Origin: Chelonoidis abingdonii
Taxonomy: Eukaryota > Chordata > Testudines > Testudinidae
DNA length: 64,000 nt
Assembly (NCBI RefSeq): GCF_003597395.2
Contig: NC_133777.1
Location: 62,588,236 to 62,652,235, forward strand
Direction of reading: 5' to 3'
Position 1 is the stretch's first letter, and the number at the start of each line of letters is the position of its first letter. This document shows, one piece after another, positions 47,945-60,140 of this stretch. Position numbers and translations under genes: made by a program. Under the pieces are notes generated by a model, which saw only the letters and a program-made list of their open reading frames with translations, was not told the origin of the DNA and searched no databases.

Positions 47945-48700
47945 TCCTGCAAGCCATTTGCCAGGCCTCCAGGTGGGGCCGGACCTGGCCTGGCCCAGCG
48001 CAGAGAGCGGGAGAAGCCCTGTTTGGTCTGGGTCACAGGGCCCCTGTCCTCAGCTGGGGCCGGGGCGGCGGCTCCAAGCCCAGAGCGGCTCCCTGGGTGG
48101 GGAGAAGAGCAGGGGGCGCAGCTCCCCCGCTTGTTCCTGGGAGGCTCCGTTCCCGGCTCTGGCGGCGGCTCCCCTCTCCCTGCTGGGATCCGGGGCGTTG
48201 TGGGTGGAATCCCCACGGGCCGGCAGCAGGCGGGTCCGGCCCCGGAGCTGAAACCCGAGCGCTAATGACCGGTGCCCTTCGCCCTGCTGCGCCGGCAGCC
48301 GCAGGTCCCCGGCCGCGCCCGGCGCCGCCCCAGCGCACAGCTTGTCCCAGCTGTACCGCTCCCCCTCCCCCGGCAGCAGGACGTTTTGTCCTGGGGTCAC
48401 TGACCCCCGGCTCCCCCGTCAGCTGCCTGCGAGCCTTAATTGAATGACAGATGGTCAGCTCGGGGCCGCGGCGCCGGAGGGGGGGGAGCGCCGGAGCTGG
48501 GGGTGGACCCCGCTCCCCGCACACCCACACGTGTCCCTCCCGCCACCAGCCTTCCTCTGCCCGGCTCACGGGGCGCCGCTGGCCATCCCCCACTGGCCCT
48601 TGACTCGGGCAGTTCCCTGCCGACCGCCCCTCCTTTGTGCTGCACCCCAGAGGCCACGGGTGCCCGGGGGGGAATCGGGCCAAGCGGAGGCACCTGCCAA
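47945..48700. promoter_or_regulatory. CpG island
   Basis: The GC content and density of CG dinucleotides rise sharply here and fall again after about 48700, in a window that is otherwise AT-rich and CG-poor. Examples are GGGGCCGGGGCGGCGGC at about 48057 and CCCCGGCCGCGCCCGGCGCCGCCC near 48310. Such islands normally mark promoters or poised developmental regulatory DNA. It contains AGAGCAGGGGGCGC (48106-48119), 11 of 14 positions of the CTCF core, and a TTAATTGAATGACAGATGG string near 48437 that joins a homeodomain-like site and a MEIS/TGIF-like TGACAG site. The long open frames on both strands, up to 227 codons, are explained by GC content. No transcript can be defined. Confidence 0.8.
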
Positions 48701-50825
48701 TGGTCCCTTTCTCCACCCTCCCGCACCCATGATGAGCTGCCCTCCCACCTCATTATTATCCCCCCCTTGCTGCCCTCCGCTGTTCCCTACTCCCCAAAAA
48801 CCCCATCGCTCCTCTGAAGCTGGGGGCTTGTCATGGAAGAATCCAGAGGCCTCCTTCTCCTCTGTGCAGCGAGGGGGCTGGCCGCAGCTGGAGGAGGGGG
48901 GGGGGTGCTGTTGTAACAGACTAGAGGAGCTGGTTCTTGCTAAGCTAACCCCTCTCCGGTTTCCCAGCACACCAGCCCAGTGTCGTAAAAACTCACTGGT
49001 CCCAGAACAGGGCAGAGCAACCAAGCCCTGCGGCCTCCAGAAGCGGCACGGCCTGGCCATGCCAATGTTGTGAGATGTTCAATTTTCTCCAGCTTTTTTC
49101 CCTCTCTCTCTTCTCCCCCCTCCTCCCAAATTAAGTAGGTGTGTGGCTGTTGGCCTACCTACTAGGTTGGCTTTTTATCTGTGCTCTTGCATCATTTCAG
49201 CTATTTCCCTTGTGGCAAGCAGAGACTCTTGGGAAATCAGCTCTCCGATTACTTGGGGGATAAGGGCAGAATGTTGCGGGGTTAAGGTGTTCTGGGCTAG
49301 CTTTAGCTTGCACTCGTTCTGATAGCTAAGCCAAGCTGGGAGCATAAAAGCCTCTTGGAGCTGGCTTTGTTGGACTTTGGGTGACACCACTGCTCTATAC
49401 CGAGAAACCTTCTAATGGCAAGTGAATAGGGAAACCCATGTGCTATAAACACCCTTCCCCATAGGCACCGGAATCTATTGGGCATCTTCCACCTGCACTG
49501 AAACCTGAGGCCTGGTTTTGCTAGAGGGAGCTGGCAGGGACCGAGTCCCAGGGAATAGCAGGTAACAGCATTAGGAATCCATTTCTGTCCACTCTGGGCA
49601 TTGGGGATGAAGAATGAAACGCCTTGGGTGGCAAGAAGCAGGGGATTGAGTTGAATAATTTCAATTACCTGCAGTGGGGTTCTCGCCTTCACAAAGGGGC
49701 AGTTTGTAGCAATGTCCATCCGCTGGCAGAGAGCCTGACCCAGAGTTCATTGGAAAGGCTTGGCCGGGCTGCACTAGAGAGAAGTGAAAGGGTTCAGGCC
49801 TTCACAAAGATACATATGTCATGAGGGCTGTAGTTACAAGGGGGGCAAAAGTTCCCTTCATAGGAGTTGAGCAATATGCAAAAACATGTAACTAGCATAT
49901 TAGAGATACAATAAATGTTTCCTTACCAGAAATCTATATCTATCTATGCAAAACTCGCCATCACCACCACGTTAAAGACTCCTATCCCTTTAAAATAAAA
50001 ACGGTGAATCCTACAATTACTGGGATTACTGTGAAAGGGGTATTGATTTGCAGCCTGCATTGTATGATCAGCACTAGGCAACCTCCCACCCCCAACGTCT
50101 TATACTGTAAGCACTAAACCGTTCATAAATGTTTTATTTCACTGCTCCACTAACACCTGCTGCATAATAATCACCCGACCAGAATGGCGATACATTCCCG
50201 TAGCCAGCGAAAGGCAGCGATGTGATATGCAGTAGACTCTGATTTGTGTGCGTGTTTTAATTACTGACTGAGAAACCAGTACACAAGCATAACAAGAGGG
50301 AGAGAGGGAAGGCCCACATGAAGGAGGCAAATGCAGCCTAATGCACAGATAGCTGACATCAACTTCCGTTAGGCAGCTACTTCAGATCGAACCTTTCGAT
50401 TGTAACTGAAACAATTTGCATACTGATTCCCTTTCATAGCCTCCCAGATCCATAACAAGCCGGCCAGCTATTCAAATGCAAGTAGCATCCCTAAATGCAA
50501 GGCTAGACTGACCAAAAAGCGCTGTCCAACAAGCAAAGACGAAGAAAAGCCTTTGATGATGATTATTTTTTTAACCTTTAAAGATTTAGCTGAAAGCTGC
50601 TTGTTTATGACTGCGAATGTAGGGGAGAGAATTGATCCTTGCCTGGACTTAAAGACGGAGCAAAGGGCGCTGGAGAGATTTTTGACCTAGACCACAAACT
50701 GAGGCTCTTTTGAGGCGGGGGAATGGGACTTTGTTCCCCCCATATACACAAAAAAATCTGCTTGCAACTCAACTCCTGCAAACCTAGGAAATAAACAAAT
50801 TGCTGTCTGTGTGTCTCGTATATAT
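48701..50825. other. unannotated DNA downstream of the CpG island
   Basis: Moderately GC-rich to about 49100 with C- and G-rich tracts, then ordinary composition. I see no recognisable transposon or gene. Confidence 0.4.
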
Positions 50826-50905
50826 TGGGCTGATGAAGAACGTGTAACTCTGGCTGTAATTTTTGCTTTTAAATTGGTCCAATAAAAGATCTCAACCACA
50901 TCTTG
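50826..50905 (+). repeat. Penelope-like tail with hammerhead-like half-core
   Basis: CTGATGAAGAACGTGTAACTC followed by AAATTGGTCCAATAAAAGAT and CCACATCTTGTGG matches the 3' wording of the repeat at 46.7 kb. CTGATGA is the conserved first core box of a hammerhead ribozyme; the second box (GAAA) is not preserved at the expected place. Confidence 0.5.
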
Positions 50906-53399
50906 TGGGGGTTTTGTGCTGTATGTTTTTTGAACGGGACTGACGTGGCAACCACGGTGGTTTTTGGTTGTTGTTTTTTTTTCCTTCTCGTTCTCATTTG
51001 AAATTATGCAGATAGGGTTTTTTTTCTCCTAGGGGGCAAATCTAGGATGCGAACCTGCCTCGGATGTCAGAAAGGCAACTTGCCATGAAATCTGCTAATG
51101 TGCCACGGATCACGGGGGTAAGCATATCTAACCAGAGCGTGGAGGGGGAGAGGAAAAAGACTTTGGGGAAAGCTGCAGCCTGTGGTGATCAGGAGGGTTA
51201 GTGAAAGGGGGCCGGTGACATTTGGCACCCAGCTGAGTTTAGTGGACATGCAAACAAGGTTTAAAGCTCTGTAGAGGTCAGCAGCAGCGTCATGAGCTGA
51301 GAGAGCCTGCAAGCTCTAGGACTGCAGCGCGGAGGCAGCCAGCATCCTTTCCCTGCAACTCGCATTTCTCTCGTGACGGTCGAAATTAGCAAGAGATAGA
51401 GAATAGATCATATATACTGCACTGTGCCAGTCTCCTATGGAGAGCAGTAATGCTGGGTGGGTGCGCGCGCAATATATACAGAGGGAGAGATCCGGTCTGG
51501 AGAAAAAATTATTTCCTATGTTTCTTGAAGTTCAGTTCTGTCTCTTCTAATGGATCCCCGAATGAATCCGCTGGCTACAAACCTGGGTTTCTCAAATTCT
51601 CCTCATATATATCTGTAGATAGCTCTATCCAGATAGAAAAGAAGTGGGATTTGACTAGACTATTAGGAACGGCGGATTTATTAGCTATTTTCAGATGCAG
51701 CCATGTGTCATTTTAAAGGTCCTTTTTTTTTTACGGTATGAACAATTCCTTCTTGTCAAATATTATTAATGCAGCAGCATTTTGCAGTTAGGAAAGAAAA
51801 AGGTCTTGATCTCAGAAAAAAAACACCACCAAGTTTGTTTAATCTTTTGGAGCATTCAGAATCCATATTTGTGTTTTGTTCTTTGCTAAATTTTAAAATC
51901 GATCCAGATAATTTTCTGCTAATAATGAGCACTTCTTTATTTTATTTGGACAAAAATAACAATAATACTATAGACCAAGGCAAATCGATTATTAAATAGT
52001 TTCAGGATAAGATAATAAATTATATAAACTAGCGATGCAAATCCTAAGCATATGTTTGCTATGAACATGTATGTATAAATAAATATCCAGGAGAGGTGGA
52101 TATTTGATTTATCAGCTACCGTTAAGGAAAGGCGTTTAAGATGGTGCGAAGATATTTACCTGTTTTCAGTCCTTATAAAATCCTCCTTTGCCTTTAGACA
52201 TCACCGAAAATAACACATAGTTTTCCTCTTTTGAAAAAAAAAAAAAGACAAACCAAACTGACAAAATTATTCCCTTTGAGAGCAGTATTTTCTGTTGAAT
52301 TATTTTATTAATAGAATTCGGGTGAAATCAAATTAGTCCTCAAATTATTCAATGAAAAAAGCAAGCACTGGTAAGATAAGAAATGATCCCAGTCTGACAG
52401 ATTTTCATTTTGATTTTATTTGAAGGCATTTGATGGTTGTAGATCTTTCTCTGGTTTGTTGAGTCACCACAGTTGACTTCTTAAAACAGTAACTCAAGAT
52501 GTAAGTAAAAGTGTTTTCATTTTTATTGATCCTGCTAACATCTTTCATTACCCAACGTGTAACCACAACAAATTATTGCTCATTTGATACAGAGAGTTTT
52601 ATTGATAATCTTACTACTTCTGATCTCGTATTTAGACAGACATACATATATTAAATAAAGTTACTGCATATAAAATATCAGGCACAAACATGCATATTTT
52701 ACACATTTTTTTAAATTTCCCTTATTGATGAGTTAGCTAAATTTTATCGAAGGAAGGTGATTTTATTGGAAGCGGCTCTTAACTTCTTTGCTAAACTTTT
52801 AGAGGGGTTACCAGAGCGGAAATGACGTGTGAAATAATTTGTCCTACAGTATTTCATAAGAGATTTCCCCAAACGTACAAGCCCAGTCAGGAGTGAAATG
52901 TGTGGCAGGGTAGTTGATAAAGCAGCGCAGGATGTGTGTCTGGGGCAGGGTCTGATGTGTCCATAGGCAGGGCTCTGAGTTTAAGACCTGCATATCCAGA
53001 AAATCAGTGTCTCTGGCCGAGTGCAGAGCAGACACCGTGATTGTGGTGCTGAACCTGAGGCCAGATCCATCATCCCTCACTCAGACAAAACTGTCGTTGA
53101 AGTCAGGACGTTTGACGATATCTTTCCTGGGTAAGGAGTGTAGGGCTAGACCCCAAAGTCAAGGGGTGCTTTCCTGAGTACAGATCACAGGATGGCTCCC
53201 TGGGGTACATAATTCCCAAGCACCTTCTATGCAAATGAACTTGCCTAAGCAGCCTCCGGTGGGCACTTATGTGCACTGCAATTTGCTTTGCAAATAAAAA
53301 CACTCAGGCTTCCCAGGAAGGACACTGTGAGGATTTAGGATGAGCTCTGGGAAAGTGATCTATGGTAGAGCGCTGAGTTGCACGGATGCTGATGCTGCT

Positions 53400-53620
53400 T
53401 CTGCCTAGGGAGAGAGCAGCACGTGAGATGTAAAAAGCCCCCTCTCGTCTTATCCCCGCTCCCTTGTTATAAATCCCTCCAGAAAACAGCAGCGCACTTT
53501 GCAGGGCGTCAGCAGAGACCGCGCGACCCCAGGACAGGGCTGGAGGGGGAGAGCGCTCTGTGCTCAGAGACAGCTGATTGGCCGATATCTGCCTTTTCAT
53601 TAATAAAGGCACCTCATCAA
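53400..53620. promoter_or_regulatory. GC-richer patch with promoter-like motifs
   Basis: It holds a TTGTTATAAATCCC TATA-like string, CCGCGCGACCCC-type CpGs (as GACCGCGCGACC), and GCTGATTGGCCGAT, which contains an inverted CCAAT box. The order is loose and no transcript is visible. It may be an enhancer or minor promoter. Confidence 0.25.
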
Positions 53621-54299
53621 CAGTTTTTCCTTGTTTAGTGGAGGATTTCAAGGCCCTGATTTTGCTACCCATCATTTGTATGTAATGGGAACGCTGATAG
53701 GAGAAATGGTATGCAGACATACACCCACACAGTATCTATTTTACACATACCCGCTGTACAGATATATTACACATACAACAAGGCATCAAAACTCATACAC
53801 ATTGTAAATAGTCTAATAGAATTTTGGGTTTCATTACAATTACAATGTCTAATGTCATTACAATATTTTTGTTTTCATAATTGTCCTCGAAATGGGATAA
53901 AGACATTATTATTCGGTGTAATTAGTTAATATATTGAAAGTGTAAAACTGGTTTATATTGGGGGGATTTTTAAATGTAAACTTAAATGTGTCTTATGGAG
54001 AAGAAGAGACAAATAAAAGAAAACCTACCAACATTTATCTTGTGCTTATATAATGATTCTCTATAAAAATATTATATGAATAAATGTGTGAGTGTATACA
54101 ATGCCCATCTACACACACATTACTTGCAAATACGTGTCCTTATTACGTATCCCACCTAGCACACATCTTATATCATGAGTACACGTGCATACCCAGTATG
54201 TGTGCATAGACACACACATTTTACTGCTCACACACACAGTAAGAGGTTGACTGCGGTTTGTCTTGGTTCATATATATGTATTATGTGTAAATGTAACTA

Positions 54300-54600
54300 G
54301 GTTTGAAATCATGTTATCTTATAGACTTCCATTGAAAATGATCGTAGCTTCCTAAATATTGATTACCCTCGTTGTTGTTAAAGCCATTTTCCATGTGCAT
54401 ATACAGATCCTTGGTACAATCGCTGCTACCAGTGCAGAATGCATCGCCTGTTTTACTGAGACGTCTGAACGTCCATTAGGAAAACACAAATATTCATGTC
54501 AAGCCTGCTTGCCAGAAGTATGGTGCCATTACTTTAATGAATTGATCGTGTTTGTAGATGGGCCTCGAGGATATCGTTTCTGAGGCAAATAGTTTGTTTC
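54300..54600. other. candidate conserved noncoding segment
   Basis: A repeat-free block of even composition with phrases such as CATGTCAAGCCTGCTTGCC and TTACTTTAATGAATTGATC, set between AT-rich segments. Its texture differs from its flanks. Conservation is not testable here. Confidence 0.2.
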
Positions 54601-56174
54601 TCATCTGTTCCATACCGTTGAACCCAACACCAAGAAATACAATGAAATCAAATGTTTGAATGACAAGGTACACACTTTCTAGACACCGCTCTCCAGTTTC
54701 TCAGTTGAAATGTTAGACCTTCCTGTCATCTTACTTAAAGAGAATTTAAAATCTAATGTCGATTCATTTGATGTAATATGTTTGAATATTTATTTAAAAA
54801 TGAAACTAAAGCATTTTACTGTAGGGAAGAACTATAAGGAGTCCTACTTGTTATTATGGACAGTGCAATGTCCAATGTTTCCAAATGTTTACAAAAGTGA
54901 AAATCAGGCTCTTTTATTTACATACATTAGTGAACAAGGATTTTGGACTCCTAAAGCAAACCCTAATATGTTAATTTTCTTTAAAAACATTGTTTGTATT
55001 CTTAATACTAAAATACAATGTAGTTTTCTCATAAAAATTGATGTTTTTTGATGCATGGGACATACGGTCAAATTAAAGTAGTTGGATTCTATAGTAAATT
55101 ATTTTTAATCTTCTGCGTTTTTATGAAAATAAAAGGCAGCACTTTGTCATTTTTAACAGTGTATGTAGCCAATAAATCTAATTTCAACATTGATTTTTGT
55201 AGGAATTAAGCGATCTCTGCATTATCTACTCTGATTTGTTTTTGGAAACAAGCCTGCTGTCTCCTAGATTATGTAGTTTTTATAAATTGCTAATTACCAA
55301 AGGATTTTTCATTTCATTAATATTGCTTACATTTGACAGCTTTTTTCATAGAACATATATATATATATATGACCGTGCAAATATATCATACCATCAGTAT
55401 ACCATCTATAATGGAGTTTTGTGGACTGCGTTAGGAAAGGCATGGAATATAACATGTTCAGTGAATGATTCCTATTCCTATAATTAGTTCTCAGAACAGT
55501 TTACAAAGTTGTCAGTCTCCTAATATAAACGGGGAGAAGTGAGTGATCACATTCGCTCATACATGTAACTAACAAGGATCTCATCAACACAGAAACTTAT
55601 TATAATTAAATGCAGCTACTGTGAAGCCTCCAACTGATTAAAATGCACCTATGCCCAAACTGATTAATGGAGGTTCTAAAACGGCACGTGTTTCTCTCTT
55701 GCTTTCTCGTACAATCTTTCAGTCTTTCTTTCGTTCCTTTTTGGGGGGACAGGGTTTTGTTATTTCTCTAAGGATCTGAGGGAGAATCGCCTTTTAACAA
55801 GCAGAGGATTTTTAACGCCCTCCTTCCCTAACTGATCAAACAGATTAACAGTATTCATTAAAGTGATATTGATCTGTATTGTATGACAGTCCAGGAGTGT
55901 ATGTATATTTGCATACATACATCTATATTCACTCAGCGATGGTCTGTAATGTAATACTTGAAGAAAGATACATTTCATGTCATGTGATAGAAACGCCTGT
56001 GAGAGAGAGAAAAATCAGTGAAGCAGGGTTAGATCTAGATCACATCTCCGGGTTAGATTTTGTGTAACAGAGTCCTGGGCATTCTTATAATACTTTAAAT
56101 AGATATGAGTGAATTTGCTTTCCCTCCTGGACATGGTAATGTAGATGGTGATTGAAGAAAACCGTGATGCCGCA

Positions 56175-56246
56175 AGCTGCTGAGTTCCCTCAATTGCCAT
56201 TCAATTCAATGGGAAAAGGTGTTCAGCTCTGCGAGGATCTGGTCCT
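56175..56246. repeat. short palindromic repeat, one of few in the right-hand domain
   Basis: GCAAGCTGCTGAGTTCCCTC on the left pairs with AGGTGTTCAGCTCTGCGAGG on the right, core ATTCAATTCAATGGG, then ATCTGGTCC. It is the family of 31.7 kb. Confidence 0.6.
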
Positions 56247-56339
56247 AACTCATGTCTAGGGCGTATCAAAAATAGGGAAATGTGGCTTAGCTACAGAAGA
56301 TCTGAATGTGCCCAGGGATGTTTTTTCCATGTGATTTTT

Positions 56340-57000
56340 CTCAATGGGAATGCTACTTCGGGCCAGATCGTGCTGCCGGATTAGCCGAACCGATCTGACT
56401 CCCCCAAATATCTCCGACTTTTCATTTTTGAATGCTTCAAATTTGACCTCGTCCGCTGAACAATTAGCAACGCAGCTACGAGGGTCCAGGGCTGCTCCGG
56501 AGAATTAAACACACTCACTCTGTCAATGGACGGCGGAAGCCGCAGCATTAAACTTCAGTCTCAGGGTTGTTGTTTTTCCCCCCTCCCCTTTCAGACTTGG
56601 AAATAGGCTGGCGTCTGAATTTATTTTGGCCCAAGGAGCTCCGACATCTCTTCCATTGCAATGCTCACAAAACAAAATGTAAAACGGTGTTTTCAACCAA
56701 ACGAGATTATTCGCTGCACGCGGCTGACTGTTGTCATTGGCATATCAAACAGCAAATAAACCAAGTACAGAGTTCAAAAGGCTGGTGCCAGACAGTTTGC
56801 TTCGGTCCCCACCCACTAGCCCTCCCCAAAAGAGAGACCTAATATGTCTTTTACTTCATGGGCCTTAACTTGCAGCCCCTCCACAGCCAAACCTCCCAAT
56901 GAAACCAGTCGATAAGGAGTGCAGCATGGGGCCCAGCACTGAAAAATATTGTAATTAATTTTTTGCCCTTGTGACCTTAAAGCTTTAATACGTTAACATG
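56340..57000. other. candidate regulatory segment
   Basis: It is free of transposons, CG dinucleotides are frequent for this window, and it includes GAACAATTAGCAACGC (a SOX-like ACAAT), GGAGAATTAAACACAC and CATTGTAATTAATT-type motifs (as TTGTAATTAATTTTTTGCC). This pattern suits an enhancer but is not proof. Confidence 0.25.
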
Positions 57001-58079
57001 AAAGGTCTGTGCAAAGTGGGCAGCACTTTTGCGCAAGTCACCCTTGCGTGGGCTTCATTTCCAGTCTTTTCCTGACTTTCAGTTGGGGGAGGGGGAGGAA
57101 TATCTTAACCTGAGAAATGTATTCGGATATTAGCAGACCTAGCTCTCTTCCATGGGGGGAAGGGTCTATTTCAACACAAATGCAGAATCAGAATCAGACA
57201 GCGGTAGCTTAATGGCAGCTAATTTGAACGACTCAGTTCTTTAGCCTTGGCTTTAACCCTTTATTGCCTGGATGCCACAAGTTCAAACTTTTCCTTTATA
57301 TGAAGGAGTTTGGCACGATCTGTCACGAGTTAAAGTTAATTTCAGTAACTCTAGTATTATTAGCTAATATTAATAGTAAGTGATATTAATAGTATTCATA
57401 GCACTGATAACAAATAATAAAGAAGGAACAAAAAAAGCTGCACAAGAGAAGTAAGAAATCAGTCCAACCAGAAATTTCAAAGGCACGATAGACAATGTAT
57501 TTTGCTGTACAAACACGCATCACTGTATTTAGATGTTATGCTCTGCCCACCTTAGGAATAAGCGCATAGTTATTGCAATATCATTCCTTTGATCGGAGAC
57601 AAGGGGATAATTTGTTTCGGACACACAAGCTTGGAGGTGAACTGTGGTTTCAGAGGCAGTCTCTCTTATCGGGGATCTTTTGCTTTATTTAAAGAAGGCT
57701 ACTTGTTTACCAGGTAAACCTTCTTTGTGTCGCTGGGCAACATTCTTTCTTGCTGAATCCAACTCCTATGAGAATTAACTTTTTTTCGGGAAAATACGTG
57801 TGTGCTGGTAGCTTCCCACCCAATTCTATTAGCAATTTAGAATTTTCCAACCTGCGTATAAAATGGTTGGCTCTGACCCCGGGGCACTCTGTCTTCTGTT
57901 ACGTGGGAGCACAGTGTGTGCCCTCTGCTGCTTCTGTGAAGTTAAAATAACTTTTTAAAGAGTCTTCTCAAATAAAAAAACTCCACGTCTTGTTGGGAAA
58001 CAAAAATCAAATACGTTTTCATCAAGTATTATTCCTAAAGAACTGGCAGCATAAACCGAAATTTACTAATGAAAACCTA

Positions 58080-59260
58080 ATGCAACCGGACAGGATTCGG
58101 AATGAAATTAACGTTTGATTTGCATATGGGTCGATTTTTGTTGAGTGAATAATCTGCCAATAAACTACACGCAGTGTGAGACAGTTTAGACGTTTATACA
58201 GTCTGTGAATTTGTACTTTCACTTCTAAATGCTCAGGGGGTGTTTAACTGTTCATTCGCCAACCGAGGATCATCAAAACATATTGTAGAAATTAAACAAC
58301 CAGCCCAACTCTCTAGCTTCCCTTTAAAACATTTTTTTTAATTAACGTTAGAGTAGATGTAAGATCAGCTTTTATTCAGAAAAAGTCCACGTTGTGCTTA
58401 GGCCTATGGTAACAAAGTTCAACGGGTTTTGCTAGCTGGATTAATACTTTCATTCTCCACTCCTAGAGATAACCCTAGATGTTTACCATATCATTAGTTT
58501 CCATTGATAGATCGGGGGTTTCTTTTCAAATACAGGAATATTCTAAGTGACTGTCGAGTCGCGTTGGTTTGAAACCTTCTGTTTTCTAGTTCTTGTCTCG
58601 ATGGGGCTGAGAACAAAGAAGCCCCAGACTTTTTCTTAGTACCAGCAATGGCAATAAAGCTGTGATATTATTTTAGTGGTGGCTCTAAGCCCTAACAGTG
58701 AAGAGTCGGGAGCAGAGTTCAAATGCATCGAACTATCAGAAGTAATTTATCCGGATTCATAAATAATGGCCTTATTACACTCAGCCCCCTTAATTCATGC
58801 TCCTGTCCGCTGCTTGCGGGGTTTCAACAGATAAAAAGTTTATAAGTTGGCTGGGTTTTTGTTTTCCTTTTTCCATCATTAACATCATTAATATAAGCTA
58901 TCAATAACCCTGTCGTTTGGAGCATAGCTTCACAGTATTGATCCGCGTAGCTATTCATCTCTGCCATAGAAGACACGGAATAATTTTCGCATTACAGCAG
59001 CTTGGATTTGCTTTTAATTCATATTTAAAGCTGCAACTGGCTCTGTGGAGCTCTCTTCGAAAGACTAGAGGCGCCTAATTAATAATAAGTTAGAAACGAA
59101 GGAAGGCACCAGCGGATAAATAATTAATACAGACATCTATGTCTCTTTGAATATTGCTACTTTAAAAATTTAGACTTACCAGGGCTATACTGTAAGTCTG
59201 CAATTTATATTGAGGAGATGATTTAAGAAAGCTATTTTTTTCCCTGAAATACAATGCTAA
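58080..59260. promoter_or_regulatory. candidate enhancer with homeodomain and POU-type motifs
   Basis: Motifs include a perfect octamer ATTTGCAT at 58119-58126, TTTTAATTAACG near 58338, CCTAATTAATAATAAG near 59077 and ATAAATAATTAATAC near 59117, plus TTTTCGCATTACAGCAGC near 58985. No transposon or coding frame is present. AT motifs are common by chance in AT-rich DNA, so the call is weak. Confidence 0.25.
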
Positions 59261-59989
59261 ATTATTTACAGTGTTTTGCAAGCCTCCCTAAGTTCCTTCA
59301 TTATCAAACACTGAGGTTTGCTCATTCTGGCGGGGGGCGGGGGGAAGCACGAATCTAAAGACAAATCCGAAGTAGCAGCTGGAACTCCGCTTATATTTAT
59401 GTATATATGGGGATAAAGCCGGCAAAGTCGTCCAAAGAGAATGTTAAGAGAGCAGCCGGGGAGGAGCGCGTCTCTGACAACTTTTTTTAAGAGACGTGTG
59501 GTAGTGTTACCAAGGCTCTGCTGCGTTTACAAAGTGATCTCCAGGAAAATAAACGTCGGGTTCGTATACCGAATGGCTCCGAGCTGAGAAACTGGACTCA
59601 AGGAAAATCAAAACAATAATCAACAACTTCCCTCCCCTTTCCCCCGCTCTGGGCCAGTGTCTAAACTCAATGAACTGTTACTTTTAAGTGAAACGATTTG
59701 GAATAAAAGAATGGAGGAGAAAAATAATTTGTTTAGCTGGGGGAATGGGACGTGGGCTAGGATGAATTCCTAGAGATACAAATCTCGCTTCACCTGCTGT
59801 TGAGGGGCGGAATAGAGTGATCCTACATTAAACTCAAAATGGGTGAAGTGATTTGAGAGCCCCCATGCCCATCATCTAAGGAATTAGATTCACCCTCTTG
59901 GGTGAAACACAGCGGTGACTTGGTGGGATGGGTGAAGGCTGCACTGCGAGTCTCTTGGCGTGAATACTGCGGGAGAAAGCAATTAACTT

Positions 59990-60140
59990 TTAGCACAGTA
60001 TCTCCCCACCCAGCTTCTCTTTCACTTGCGGGTTTGACTGCGCACCCTTTGCGCTAAGCGCGCACAGCGCTTTAGGGCCATTTGCTCCTGAACTCCGACA
60101 GTCCAAGGGGAGCTTTGCGACCCGCATCACGGCCGCTTGA
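59990..60140. other. small CpG-rich patch
   Basis: GACTGCGCACCC, GCGCTAAGCGCGCACAGCGC and GACCCGCATCACGGCCGC give a local CG cluster. It is much shorter than the 48 kb island. Confidence 0.4.

Larger units (their letters stand above)
50906..56174. other. repeat-poor DNA, no gene recognised
   Basis: The stretch has long AT-rich segments (51.7-52.8, 53.7-55.6 kb) and a GC-richer patch at 53.4-53.6 kb. No transposon is recognisable. A short TA run lies at 55357-55371. Confidence 0.4.

Noticed and set aside
48033..48716. 227-codon minus-strand open frame in the CpG island
   Set aside because: Frames are open on both strands at once because stops are rare in GC-rich DNA. The product is low-complexity P/G/A/R-rich and matches no domain I know.
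48444..49073. 209-codon plus-strand frame
   Set aside because: It overlaps opposing frames of similar length, is proline-rich, and has no domain or splice context.
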